The notes under the pieces are model-generated. The model was not told the origin of the DNA. It was given only the letters and a program-made list of their open reading frames with translations, and ran no database searches. This document shows positions 16,194 through 24,195 of a DNA stretch of 64,000 nt, piece by piece (position 1 is the stretch's first letter; the number at the start of each line of letters is the position of its first letter). This DNA comes from Ectopseudomonas chengduensis (GTDB taxonomy: Bacteria > Pseudomonadota > Gammaproteobacteria > Pseudomonadales > Pseudomonadaceae): contig NZ_JACFYZ010000013.1 in the NCBI RefSeq assembly GCF_015712065.1, forward strand, positions 62,001-126,000, in the 5' to 3' direction. A program made the translations under genes and the position numbers.

Positions 16194-16220
16194 TAAAGCT
16201 CCTTAGGCAAGCGCCGATAA
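16194..16220 (+). promoter_or_regulatory. Sigma-28 (FliA) promoter of fliC
   Basis: TAAA at 16194-16197, a 15-base spacer, and GCCGATAA at 16213-16220 match the flagellar sigma-28 consensus TAAA-N15-GCCGATAA exactly. The site is 94 bases before the fliC start, leaving a leader of about 85 bases. FliA, which would use it, is encoded at 45565-46311. Confidence 0.95.
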
Positions 16221-16314
16221 AGAGATCGAATGCGAACTCTCTGGGCGTCTGAGCATGCAGGCCCGAGCTCGCAAGCTCAGACAAACGGTTCTAAGGTCAT
16301 CTGGAGGCAATACC

Positions 16315-17799
16315 ATGGCCCTTACAGTCAACACTAACGTTGCGTCCCTCAACACTCAGCGTAACCTGAACAGCTCGTCCAAAGGCCTGGATACTTCCCT
16401 CCAGCGCCTGTCCACCGGCTTCCGTATCAATAGCGCCAAAGACGACGCTGCTGGTCTGCAGATCGCCAACCGCCTTACCAGTCAGATTACCGGCCTGGGC
16501 GTTGCAACTCGTAACGCCAACGACGGTATCTCCCTGGCGCAAACCGCTGAAGGTGCCCTGCAGCAGTCCACCGGCATCCTGCAGCGTATGCGTGACCTGG
16601 CCCTGCAATCGGCCAATGGTTCCAACGGTGCTACCGAGCGCGCAGCCCTTCAGGGTGAAGTCGCTCAGCTGCAACAAGAGCTGAACCGTATCTCTGATAC
16701 CACCAGCTTCGGCGGTCGCAAGATCCTCGACGGCAGCTTCGGCTCGCAGAGCTTCCAGGTGGGTGCCAATGCCTACGAAACCATCAGCGTTTCCATCGGC
16801 TCGGCTGCTACCGATCGCATCGGTATCAACCGTTTCACCACCGACGGCGCGGGTGCTGCAGCCACCGCTTCCGGTGCCGCCTTCAGCGCGACTTCGGGTA
16901 GCGCCTACGGTAGTTCTTCGTTCAATATCAACTCCAAGCTGTCTGATGGTGATGTCGCTATCTCCGGCGCTGCCAGTGGTTCGGCCAGCGAAGTGGCTCG
17001 TGCCATCAACTCGAAGAGCGATGAAACTGGCGTAACCGCCAACGCTCGTACCGTAGCCGTTCTCGGTGGTATCACCGCGTCGGGTACTGTCTCCTTCAAC
17101 CTGTCGGGTGTGACCAGCAAATCGCTGGAAGCGGATGCCGCTACTGTTTCTGCGGTAGTGAGCGATGTGACCGACCTGTCCTCGCTTGCTGACGCCATCA
17201 ACCGTGAAACTGGCAAAACCGGTATCTCGGCTGTTTCCAAAGGCGATACCATCGAACTGGTCAGCTCGCGCGGTGATGCGATCCAGATCACCAACTACGC
17301 AGGATCGGGCGGTGCATCCCTGCAGGCCAAGAGCTTCGACGGTGAAGACGATATCGGCACTGCTGCTACCATCGTTGCTGGTGGCGGTGCTCGCGCTGAT
17401 GGCCAAGTTCAACTCGAAGCAGCCGATGCCTTCCAGGTTACAGGCCTGACTGGTGGCCTGGGTACTGACGGCTTCAGTGAGTTGGATGCGGTAAACTCCA
17501 TCGATATCAGTACGGCGACGGGCGCTCAGGATGCTCTGGGTATCATCAACGGAGCAATCTCCAACATCGACAGCCAGCGTGCTCAGCTCGGTGCCGTGCA
17601 GAACCGCTTCGAGAACACCATCTCGAACCTGCAGAACATCGCTGAGAACTCCTCCGCTGCTCGTAGCCGGATTCGTGACACCGACTTCGCTGCTGAAACT
17701 TCGGAACTGACCAAGAATCAGATCCTGCAGCAGGCCGGTACTGCGATCCTGGCTCAGGCCAACCAGCTGCCGCAGGCCGTACTCAGCCTGCTGGGCTAA
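16315..17799 (+). CDS. fliC: Flagellin
   Basis: The filament subunit, 494 residues. The conserved N-terminal D0/D1 helices (MALTVNTNVASLNTQRNL to about residue 150) and the C-terminal helices (about 400-494, ending QAVLSLLG) flank a variable surface part (about 150-400). The variable part is unusually rich in Ser, Thr, Ala and Gly (for example ASGAAFSATSGSAYGSSSF), offering many O-glycosylation sites for the island enzymes. The start is ATG 16315 with GGAGG eight bases upstream; the family's MALTVNTN opening confirms it. It is transcribed from the sigma-28 promoter just upstream and is exported by the type III apparatus encoded further on. Confidence 0.98.
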   Translation: MALTVNTNVASLNTQRNLNSSSKGLDTSLQRLSTGFRINSAKDDAAGLQIANRLTSQITGLGVATRNANDGISLAQTAEGALQQSTGILQRMRDLALQSANGSNGATERAALQGEVAQLQQELNRISDTTSFGGRKILDGSFGSQSFQVGANAYETISVSIGSAATDRIGINRFTTDGAGAAATASGAAFSATSGSAYGSSSFNINSKLSDGDVAISGAASGSASEVARAINSKSDETGVTANARTVAVLGGITASGTVSFNLSGVTSKSLEADAATVSAVVSDVTDLSSLADAINRETGKTGISAVSKGDTIELVSSRGDAIQITNYAGSGGASLQAKSFDGEDDIGTAATIVAGGGARADGQVQLEAADAFQVTGLTGGLGTDGFSELDAVNSIDISTATGAQDALGIINGAISNIDSQRAQLGAVQNRFENTISNLQNIAENSSAARSRIRDTDFAAETSELTKNQILQQAGTAILAQANQLPQAVLSLLG

Positions 17800-17817
17800 G
17801 GTCAAAGGCGCTAGACT

Positions 17818-17849
17818 ACGGGGGGAAGGGCCTGGCTCTTCTCCCCGTT
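17818..17849 (+). terminator. Stem-loop after fliC, probable terminator or processing site
   Basis: Arms 17818-17828 and 17838-17848 pair over 11 positions with one G-U pair around a nine-base loop. It lies 18 bases after the fliC stop and 24 bases before flaG. The following bases (TTACCTCATT) are only weakly T-rich, so partial read-through into flaG is likely. Confidence 0.6.
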
Positions 17850-17871
17850 ACCTCATTCTGAGGAGTAATTT

Positions 17872-18264
17872 ATGGACGTCAGCTCAATAAAGCCCCAGGT
17901 CAATTCTACTGTTGTCCGTGATGGTGGCGTCTCCAGTGCTGCTGAATCACGGCAGAAACAAGGGTTTTCCAATCTCACAGCGGTTTCGCCTGCTGATGAC
18001 CAGTCTGTCGCGCGCGCGGTCATTCCTGCTCAGGAGGTAAGCCGTGAACAGGTCGAGGATGCGGTAGCGACCATTCAGGAGTTCGTGCAGTCGGTTCGTC
18101 GCAGCATCAACTTTGCAGTCGATGACGGCTCTGGACGTGTGGTTGTCAAGGTAACGGATGCCGGGTCGGGCGATGTGATCCGACAGATTCCATCGGAGGA
18201 AGCGTTGAAGTTGGCAGAAAATCTGTCAGAGGTGCGCAGCCTTTTGTTTCAGGCCGAGGCATAA
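17872..18264 (+). CDS. flaG: FlaG family protein
   Basis: A 130-residue protein of the FlaG family. The N-terminal half is poorly ordered and Ser/Gln-rich; the C-terminal half (about 65-130) holds the conserved domain with INFAVDDGSGRVVVKVTDAGSGDVIRQIPSEEALKLAENL. FlaG members affect filament length or swarming in several bacteria, but the molecular job is unsettled. It sits between fliC and fliD as in other pseudomonads, with an AGGAG ribosome site seven bases before the start. Confidence 0.92.
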   Translation: MDVSSIKPQVNSTVVRDGGVSSAAESRQKQGFSNLTAVSPADDQSVARAVIPAQEVSREQVEDAVATIQEFVQSVRRSINFAVDDGSGRVVVKVTDAGSGDVIRQIPSEEALKLAENLSEVRSLLFQAEA

Positions 18265-18270
18265 ATCGTC

Positions 18271-18287
18271 TTGGCATGATTTTTGAC
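18271..18287 (+). promoter_or_regulatory. Imperfect sigma-54-like promoter before fliD
   Basis: TTGGCATGATTTTTGAC has the GG and a correctly spaced -12 region, but the -12 dinucleotide is GA rather than GC. It lies 54 bases before fliD, where P. aeruginosa also uses RpoN. The mismatch makes this tentative. Confidence 0.4.
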
Positions 18288-18340
18288 TGATACTCTTCAA
18301 GCGACAGGGTGCAGTCGGATTTTTGACGAGGTGCAAGATC

Positions 18341-19810
18341 ATGGCAGGTACTACGGGAATCGGTTCGGGTCTCAATATCAACGAGATTGTCACTGCGTTG
18401 GTCAATGCCGAGAAAGCGCCGAAGACCAACCAGCTCGACAATCTTGAGAAGCAGACCACTACCCGTATCTCTGCAATTGGCACCCTCACTGGTGCGATGA
18501 ACTCCTTCAAGACGGCCCTCGACGCCCTAAACAAGCCTTCCCTGTTCGAGTCCCGCACTGCCAGCACCTCCAATAGCAGCGTGCTCAAGGCTACTGCTGC
18601 CACAACTGCGCCTGCAGGCACATACAGCGTTCAGGTTCAGCAATTGGCTGCCAGCAGCAAGGTTGCCCTGCAGTCTGTCTCGGGTGTGGGTAACGCCCCG
18701 GCTACGTTCAATAGCGGTACGCTGGAAATTTCCGCTGGCAATACCAGCATCAGTGTCGATGTCACCGCCGCCAACAACACGCTTGCTGGTATGCGTGACG
18801 CGATAAACGAAGCCGGGAAAGACAGCGGTATAAGTGCCACCATCATTACCGATGATTCCGGTTCCCGCTTGGTGCTGAGCTCGACCAAGACTGGCGCAGG
18901 CAATGACATTCAGGTAGCGGTTACCGAAGATGGTGAAACGACCGGCGGCAATGCCTTGACGACTCAGGCGTTCTCGCCTGTCGCAGACCCCGACAATGCT
19001 GGCTCTTTCCTGAAGCCCAGCTCGGACACTGGCGCGGGGGGGGTGATTAGTCAGGCCAAGTCGGCCAAGCTCACCATCGACGGATTACAACTGGTGCGTG
19101 ATAGCAACAAGATCGAGGATGCGCTCGAAGGCGTTACGCTTGATCTCGTCGCGGCGCAGAGTGCTACCGATCTGGCCGATGGCAAGACCATCAATCTCAC
19201 CGTTGGTGTCGACAAGTCGAGCGTAAAGAGCAACCTGCAGAAGTTCGTCGATGCCTACAACGCCTTGATCACTTCCTCGGCGCAGCTAACTGCGGTCGTC
19301 GAAGTGGAAGGCTCCAAGCCTGTGGCAGGTCCTCTGGTTGGTGATTCCACGGTGCGTAGTGTTCTGTCTGGCTTGCGCAATGAAATTGTCAAGATGACCG
19401 GTGGCGGAGATGCCGGTGTGCGTGCTCTGGCCGACTTGGGTATCACTACCGGCAAAGATGGCAAGTTGTCTCTCGACGATGCCACGCTGACCAAGGCGCT
19501 CGACACCAATTTCGATCAAGTGGGTGCTTATCTCACGGGCAGTGACGGTTTGATGGGGCGTCTGTCTGGCTTCGTATCCAGCTATGTGGCGACCGATGGT
19601 GTATTGAAGCAGCGTGACAGTGCCTTGCGCGATACTTTGAAGAGCGTTGACGCTCAGCGCGAAAGCCTGAACAAACGCGTCGAAAGCCTGCAAACCCGTC
19701 TTTATGCCCAGTACAACGCTATGGACTCCTTGGTAGGGCAGCTCACCCGTACCAGTGAGAGTTTGAGTGGCATGCTCGCCAACCTTCCTGGTTTCGTGAA
19801 AAAGGATTAA
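18341..19810 (+). CDS. fliD: Flagellar filament cap protein FliD
   Basis: FliD (HAP2) forms the cap that folds flagellin at the filament tip. The 489-residue protein opens with the family signature TTGIGSGLNINEIVTALVNAEKAP, contains the FliD N-terminal domain (about 10-110) and ends with a long coiled-coil (SALRDTLKSVDAQRESLNKRVESLQTRLYAQYNAMDSLVGQL). In pseudomonads FliD is also an adhesin and varies in its middle part. ATG 18341 with GAGG upstream is chosen over a start six codons earlier because the family opens at MAGTTGIGSG. fliS follows after only three bases, so they are one operon. Confidence 0.97.
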   Translation: MAGTTGIGSGLNINEIVTALVNAEKAPKTNQLDNLEKQTTTRISAIGTLTGAMNSFKTALDALNKPSLFESRTASTSNSSVLKATAATTAPAGTYSVQVQQLAASSKVALQSVSGVGNAPATFNSGTLEISAGNTSISVDVTAANNTLAGMRDAINEAGKDSGISATIITDDSGSRLVLSSTKTGAGNDIQVAVTEDGETTGGNALTTQAFSPVADPDNAGSFLKPSSDTGAGGVISQAKSAKLTIDGLQLVRDSNKIEDALEGVTLDLVAAQSATDLADGKTINLTVGVDKSSVKSNLQKFVDAYNALITSSAQLTAVVEVEGSKPVAGPLVGDSTVRSVLSGLRNEIVKMTGGGDAGVRALADLGITTGKDGKLSLDDATLTKALDTNFDQVGAYLTGSDGLMGRLSGFVSSYVATDGVLKQRDSALRDTLKSVDAQRESLNKRVESLQTRLYAQYNAMDSLVGQLTRTSESLSGMLANLPGFVKKD

Positions 19811-19813
19811 GTA

Positions 19814-20206
19814 ATGGGCAAGAACCCGATTGACGCCTACAAGCAGGTCAAGACCAGCCAGGAGGTGTCACCTTATCGCACGGTACAGCTGTTGCTCGAA
19901 GGTGCATTGCAGCGCGTGATGCTGGCCAAGCAGGCCCAGGCCGAGGGTGATACCGAGATTCGTGGCATGGCAGTAGGTAGCACCATCACCATTCTGGGTG
20001 TGCTGCAGGCGGCTCTGGACAAGGAGCTGGGCGGTGAAATCGCCGAGAACCTGGATGCGCTCTACGACTATATGACTCGCCGCTTGGCGGGGGTCGCTCT
20101 GGACGATACGCCGCGTACCCTGGAAGAGGTTCAGGCGCTGCTGGGTGATATCAAAAGTGCCTGGGATGCCATTGGGCCAGAGGTCGAGCCGGCGACTGCT
20201 GGCTGA
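19814..20206 (+). CDS. fliS: Flagellin export chaperone FliS (first copy)
   Basis: FliS binds the C-terminal helix of flagellin in the cytosol and keeps it unpolymerised until export. The 130-residue, all-helical protein has the family core YKQVKTSQEVSPYRTVQLLLEGALQRVMLAKQAQAEGD and an N-terminal DAYKQV segment. It follows fliD by three bases. A second FliS-like gene lies 112 bases downstream. This copy keeps the classical tyrosine-rich opening and is presumed to be the main chaperone. Confidence 0.95.
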   Translation: MGKNPIDAYKQVKTSQEVSPYRTVQLLLEGALQRVMLAKQAQAEGDTEIRGMAVGSTITILGVLQAALDKELGGEIAENLDALYDYMTRRLAGVALDDTPRTLEEVQALLGDIKSAWDAIGPEVEPATAG

Positions 20207-20318
20207 CCGATCGTTTCTTTTCGGTTTAGCTGGGCCGTTTCAGCGACAAAAGCGTTAAAGCTTTGAGTCGCAGGGCCGATATCTGAAGTATCAGCCCATC
20301 GGTAGAGCGAGAGCGACT

Positions 20319-20699
20319 ATGAACGCAATGGCGGCCCTCAAGCAGTATCAGACCGTCAACAACCAAGCGCAGGCCGCAGAGGCCAGCCCTCATCGACTGA
20401 TCCAGATGTTGATGGAGGGTGGTCTGTCTCGCATCGCTCAGGCACGTGGTGCCATGGAGCGTGGACAGACAGCGCTGAAAGGTGAATTGATCGGCAAGAG
20501 TATTGCCATCATCGCGGGACTGCGCGAGAGTCTTGACCACCAGCAAGGTGGCGAGCTGGCCGGTAACCTCGATAGCCTGTATGAATACATGATCGCCCGT
20601 TTGACCGAGGCCAATGTGAGCAACGAGCCGGAGCTTCTCGAAGAAGTTTCCGTGCTGCTGCGTAACGTCAAACAGGGTTGGGATGCCATCGCTCAGTAG
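20319..20699 (+). CDS. Second FliS-family chaperone
   Basis: A 126-residue FliS paralogue: MNAMAALKQYQTVNNQAQAAEASPHRLIQMLMEGGLSRIAQARGAMERGQ, then GELAGNLDSLYEYMIARL, which align with the FliS fold and with the upstream copy. Pseudomonads often carry such a tandem pair (fliS and fliS'), and one copy may serve FliD, FlaG or modified flagellin; that division is not visible in the sequence. It shares the operon and ends 25 bases before the FliT-like gene. Confidence 0.9.
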   Translation: MNAMAALKQYQTVNNQAQAAEASPHRLIQMLMEGGLSRIAQARGAMERGQTALKGELIGKSIAIIAGLRESLDHQQGGELAGNLDSLYEYMIARLTEANVSNEPELLEEVSVLLRNVKQGWDAIAQ

Positions 20700-20724
20700 T
20701 GAGCGAGCATCGGAGGAGAAGCGA

Positions 20725-21018
20725 ATGAGTTCATCCGTCCAGCGTTTGCAAGCGACCGGTTCGGCCCTGCGCGATGCTCTGGCCAAACAGGACTGGGCCG
20801 CGATTGGCGAGCTCGATCTGCAGTGCCGCATGGTAGTCGATGCGGCTATGCTCGATAGTCACGACGAAGAAGAACTGCGCAGTGGCCTGGAAAATCTGCT
20901 GTCACTGTATCGTGAGTTGGTGACCGTTTGTCAGACCGAGCAGCAGCGTCTGGCAGGTGAATTGGTGCAGCTCAATCAATCCCGCCAGGGCGCAAAGGTG
21001 TATCAGCTTTTCGGCTGA
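20725..21018 (+). CDS. FliT-like flagellar chaperone
   Basis: A 97-residue small helical protein in the position of fliT after fliD-fliS. Its composition (helix-rich, with DLQCRMVVDAAMLDSHDEEELRSGLENLLSLYRELVTVCQTEQQRL) fits the FliT chaperone fold that binds FliD, though similarity to enteric FliT is weak by eye. GGAGG at 20712-20716 and ATG 20725 give a good start. It closes the operon ahead of the fleQ promoter region. Confidence 0.7.
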   Translation: MSSSVQRLQATGSALRDALAKQDWAAIGELDLQCRMVVDAAMLDSHDEEELRSGLENLLSLYRELVTVCQTEQQRLAGELVQLNQSRQGAKVYQLFG

Positions 21019-21165
21019 TAGCCTCATGTTTACCGAGTTTAACTAGTAGGTTTGGCTCGGTTGTCCCTCTCTGCTTGCGTTTCTCTTTCTTTTTTTCTCG
21101 GTTGCCACTACCCGGCTCTGCAAACAGCTGCTTAGCTAATTCCATTGGCGGGCAAAAAAGTTACG

Positions 21166-21202
21166 CCATAAAATTGACTGGCTTCAATTTTTTGACTTTA
21201 CT
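21166..21202 (+). promoter_or_regulatory. fleQ promoter with a Vfr/CRP-like palindrome and a FleQ-box-like sequence
   Basis: A perfect inverted repeat, AAAATTGA-N6-TCAATTTT, lies at 21170-21191. It closely resembles the Vfr operator I recall upstream of P. aeruginosa fleQ. TTGACT (21174-21179), a 17-base spacer and TTTACT (21197-21202) form a plausible sigma-70 promoter overlapping it. The bases 21165-21178 (GCCATAAAATTGAC) also match the FleQ-box consensus at 11 of 13 fixed positions, hinting at autoregulation. The remainder of the 258-base gap shows nothing else clear. Confidence 0.6.
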
Positions 21203-21276
21203 AGTGGCTAATTGCCGGTGCGTGTCGAAGATCTGGCGCGCATTTTCCCTCACTTCTCGGGTCAGACAAGCACAAG

Positions 21277-22752
21277 ATGTGGCGTGAAACCAAAATCCTG
21301 TTGATCGATGACAATGCTGCGCGCCGCCACGAGTTGGCGATCATTCTGAGTTTTCTCGGGGAAGAGCATCTGGCCTGTACCAGCCAGGATTGGCGCAATG
21401 CTGTGGCCGAGCTCGCTTCCAGTCGCGAAGTGCTCAGCGTCTTGCTGGGCGATGTCGAGGCCAAGGGTGGGGCGCTCGAGCTGACCAAGCAGATTGCTGG
21501 CTGGGATGAGTTCCTGCCGCTATTGACGGTTGGCGACTCCAGTATCGTCGAGTGGCCGGAAGATTTGCGCAGGCGTGTGCTGGCCAGCCTGGAAACACCA
21601 CTCAGCTATAACAAGCTGCTCGATTCGCTGCACCGTGCCCAGGTCTATCGTGAGATGTACGATCAGGCCCGTGATCGTGGTCGGCAGCGCGAGCCCAATC
21701 TGTTTCGCAGCCTGGTCGGTACCAGTCGCGCCATTCAGCAGGTGCGGCAGATGATGCAGCAGGTTGCCGATACCGAGGCCAGCGTGTTGATCCTCGGTGA
21801 GTCCGGAACCGGTAAGGAAGTGGTGGCGCGCAATCTGCACTATCACTCCAAGCGTCGCGAGGCTCCGTTCGTGCCGGTCAACTGTGGCGCCATTCCGGCC
21901 GAGTTGCTGGAAAGCGAGTTGTTCGGTCACGAGAAGGGCGCCTTCACCGGAGCCATCACTAGTCGGGCAGGGCGCTTCGAGCTGGCCAACGGCGGTACGC
22001 TCTTTCTCGATGAGATCGGCGACATGCCGCTGCCGATGCAGGTCAAGTTGCTGCGCGTGCTGCAGGAGCGAACCTTCGAGCGTGTCGGCAGCAACAAGAC
22101 GCAGACCGCCGATGTGCGCATCATCGCCGCCACGCACAAGAACCTGGAGAAGATGATCGAGGACGGCAGTTTCCGTGAGGACCTGTATTACCGCCTCAAC
22201 GTCTTCCCGATCGAGATGGCGCCGCTGCGCGAGCGTATCGAAGATATCCCGCTGCTGATGAACGAGCTGATTTCGCGCATGGAGCACGAGAAGCGTGGCT
22301 CCATTCGCTTCAACTCGGCCGCCATCATGTCGCTGTGCCGTCATGACTGGGCGGGCAACGTACGTGAGTTGGCCAACCTGGTAGAGCGCATGGCGATCAT
22401 GCATCCCTACGGGGTGATCGGGGTGGGCGAATTGCCGAAGAAGTTCCGTCATGTCGATGATGAGGATGAGCAACTCGCGGCCAGCCTGCGTGATGAAATG
22501 GAAGAGCGCGCTGCGATCATGGCCGGTTTACCGGGCCTTGATACGCCAGCCATGCTGCCGCCGGAGGGGCTGGATCTGAAAGACTACCTCGGTAATCTGG
22601 AGCAGGGCCTTATCCAGCAGGCGCTGGACGATGCGGGCGGTGTGGTGGCGCGTGCGGCTGAGCGCCTGCGTATTCGCCGTACCACGCTGGTCGAGAAGAT
22701 GCGCAAGTACGGCATGAGCCGCCGTGAAGAGGATGGTCAGGACGAGGATTGA
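21277..22752 (+). CDS. fleQ: Flagellar master regulator FleQ
   Basis: FleQ is the top activator of flagellar class II genes with sigma-54 and a c-di-GMP-responsive regulator of exopolysaccharide genes. The 491-residue protein opens MWRETKILLIDDN (receiver-like domain, about 1-120, without a clear phosphoacceptor Asp motif, as known for FleQ). The AAA+ domain has Walker A GESGTGKE and the sigma-54 contact GAFTGA. The C-terminus is a Fis-type helix-turn-helix (GGVVARAAERLRIRRTTLVEKMRKYGM). It stands alone between its own promoter region and a strong terminator. FleN, its ATPase antagonist, is at 44738-45568. Confidence 0.98.
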   Translation: MWRETKILLIDDNAARRHELAIILSFLGEEHLACTSQDWRNAVAELASSREVLSVLLGDVEAKGGALELTKQIAGWDEFLPLLTVGDSSIVEWPEDLRRRVLASLETPLSYNKLLDSLHRAQVYREMYDQARDRGRQREPNLFRSLVGTSRAIQQVRQMMQQVADTEASVLILGESGTGKEVVARNLHYHSKRREAPFVPVNCGAIPAELLESELFGHEKGAFTGAITSRAGRFELANGGTLFLDEIGDMPLPMQVKLLRVLQERTFERVGSNKTQTADVRIIAATHKNLEKMIEDGSFREDLYYRLNVFPIEMAPLRERIEDIPLLMNELISRMEHEKRGSIRFNSAAIMSLCRHDWAGNVRELANLVERMAIMHPYGVIGVGELPKKFRHVDDEDEQLAASLRDEMEERAAIMAGLPGLDTPAMLPPEGLDLKDYLGNLEQGLIQQALDDAGGVVARAAERLRIRRTTLVEKMRKYGMSRREEDGQDED

Positions 22753-22773
22753 CTTGTCTGGGGGCGGCCGCGC

Positions 22774-22819
22774 AGCTCTACAAGTCATGATCCTGTAGAG
22801 CTGGTGCGCATGGCGCACC
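22774..22819. repeat. Intergenic inverted repeats downstream of fleQ
   Basis: Two consecutive hairpins. AGCTCTACA (22774-22782) pairs with TGTAGAGCT (22794-22802), and GGTGCGC (22803-22809) pairs with GCGCACC (22813-22819). The second, followed by CTACG, looks like a dispersed repeat common between Pseudomonas genes. It precedes the terminator by about 20 bases. Confidence 0.6.
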
Positions 22820-22842
22820 CTACGAGTAATTGCTGACCCGAA

Positions 22843-22880
22843 AGCCGGAGCTTTGACGCGAGCTCCGGCTTTGTTTTTTC
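22843..22880 (+). terminator. Rho-independent terminator between fleQ and fleS
   Basis: Arms 22843-22852 (AGCCGGAGCT) and 22861-22870 (AGCTCCGGCT) pair perfectly over ten bases around an eight-base loop. TTGTTTTTTC follows directly. This is a textbook intrinsic terminator that isolates fleQ from the sigma-54-driven fleSR operon. Confidence 0.93.
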
Positions 22881-22908
22881 AAGTGATTGATAAATAAGTA
22901 GAAAAAAG

Positions 22909-22925
22909 TAGGCACGGGGATTGCT
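22909..22925 (+). promoter_or_regulatory. Sigma-54 promoter of fleSR
   Basis: TAGGCACGGGGATTGCT matches the sigma-54 consensus: GG and GC exactly ten bases apart, with GGCACG and TTGCT elements. It is 53 bases before fleS, agreeing with FleQ/RpoN control of fleSR in P. aeruginosa. A short ACCGTC/GACGGT hairpin (22942-22957) lies in the leader. Confidence 0.88.
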
Positions 22926-22977
22926 AAAGCTCTTGTATCCGACCGTCTTCTGACGGTGCGTCGTATGAGAGAAGCAG

Positions 22978-24192
22978 ATGGAAGCCAACCGTCGTCCTAC
23001 CGAGTCAGCCGAGCCAGGCGTTCCGGCGCCGCTCGAGCAAGCCAGCCGTGCAGGACTGGAGCAGGCCTTTGCCCTGTTCAATCAGATGTCCAATCAGCTC
23101 AGCGAGTCTTACAGCCTGCTGGAAGCGCGGGTCAATGAGCTGAAGGGGCAACTGGCACTGGTCAGTGCTCAGCGTATGCAGGAACTGGCGGAGAAGGAGC
23201 GTCTGGCCCATCGCCTGCAAAGCCTGCTGGATCTGCTGCCTGGTGGTGTGATCGTCATCGACGGTCAGGGCGTCGTGCGGGAGGCCAACCCAGTCGCGCG
23301 TGCGCTGCTCGGCCAGCCACTGGTGGGTATGCTCTGGCGCCAGGTGATCGCTCGCAACTTCGCGCCGCGCGAAGACGATGGTCACGAAATTTCCATGCGC
23401 GACGGCCGCCGTCTGTCCATTGCCACCCGTTCTCTGCACGGGGAGCCGGGGCAGCTTGTGCTGCTGACCGACCTGACAGAAACCCGTCGCCTGCAGGATC
23501 AGCTTTCTCGCCATGAGCGTCTATCGGCGCTGGGGCGCATGGTCGCCTCTCTTGCGCATCAGATCCGTACGCCACTCTCCGCTGCGTTGCTTTATGCAAG
23601 CCACCTGAATGAGCAGGTACTGCCGGCCGAGCAGCAGCAGCGCTTCGCCGGGCGCTTGAAGGAGCGGTTGCACGAGTTGGAAAACCAGGTGCGTGACATG
23701 CTGATCTTTGCCCGGGGCGAGCTGCCGTTGCCGGATCGCCTGTCGCCGTCGGTTCTGTTCGACGCGCTGCGTGCGGCTGCCGATGCGCATGTGGGCGATA
23801 TGGCCGTGCGCTGGCAGTGCGATGTGCGCGACGGCGAGTTGCTGTGCAATCGCGACACGCTGGTCGGCACCGTCCTCAATCTGATCGACAACGCCATTCA
23901 GGCTGCCGGGCGTGATGCGCGTCTGAAGGTTCATCTATATCGCCGCGACAGCCAGCTGCGCCTGTGCGTCAGCGATAACGGGCCAGGCATGAGCCAGGAA
24001 ACCCTGGCGCGCCTGGGCGAGCCCTTCTTCACCACCAAGACTACCGGTACCGGCCTCGGCCTGGCGGTGGTCAAGGCAGTGGCCCGTGCTCATCAGGGCC
24101 AGCTGCTGCTGCAATCGCGTGCGGGTCGTGGTACCTGCGCCATCGTTTCTCTGCCGCTGCAAGGTGCAGCGCCTCACTCGAATCAGGAGTAA
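22978..24192 (+). CDS. fleS: Sensor histidine kinase FleS
   Basis: FleS phosphorylates FleR to activate mid-stage flagellar genes. The 404-residue protein has no membrane segment, so it is cytosolic. An N-terminal coiled coil (SYSLLEARVNELKGQLALVSAQRMQELAEKERLAHRL) leads into a PAS domain (about 80-165, GGVIVIDGQGVVREANPVARALLG). The dimerisation helix carries the phosphorylated His in SLAHQIRTPLSAALLYASHL, and the ATPase domain has NLIDNAIQAAG, DNGPGMS and GTGLGLAVV. fleR starts three bases after the stop, so they form one operon from the sigma-54 promoter upstream. Confidence 0.97.
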   Translation: MEANRRPTESAEPGVPAPLEQASRAGLEQAFALFNQMSNQLSESYSLLEARVNELKGQLALVSAQRMQELAEKERLAHRLQSLLDLLPGGVIVIDGQGVVREANPVARALLGQPLVGMLWRQVIARNFAPREDDGHEISMRDGRRLSIATRSLHGEPGQLVLLTDLTETRRLQDQLSRHERLSALGRMVASLAHQIRTPLSAALLYASHLNEQVLPAEQQQRFAGRLKERLHELENQVRDMLIFARGELPLPDRLSPSVLFDALRAAADAHVGDMAVRWQCDVRDGELLCNRDTLVGTVLNLIDNAIQAAGRDARLKVHLYRRDSQLRLCVSDNGPGMSQETLARLGEPFFTTKTTGTGLGLAVVKAVARAHQGQLLLQSRAGRGTCAIVSLPLQGAAPHSNQE

Positions 24193-24195
24193 CCC

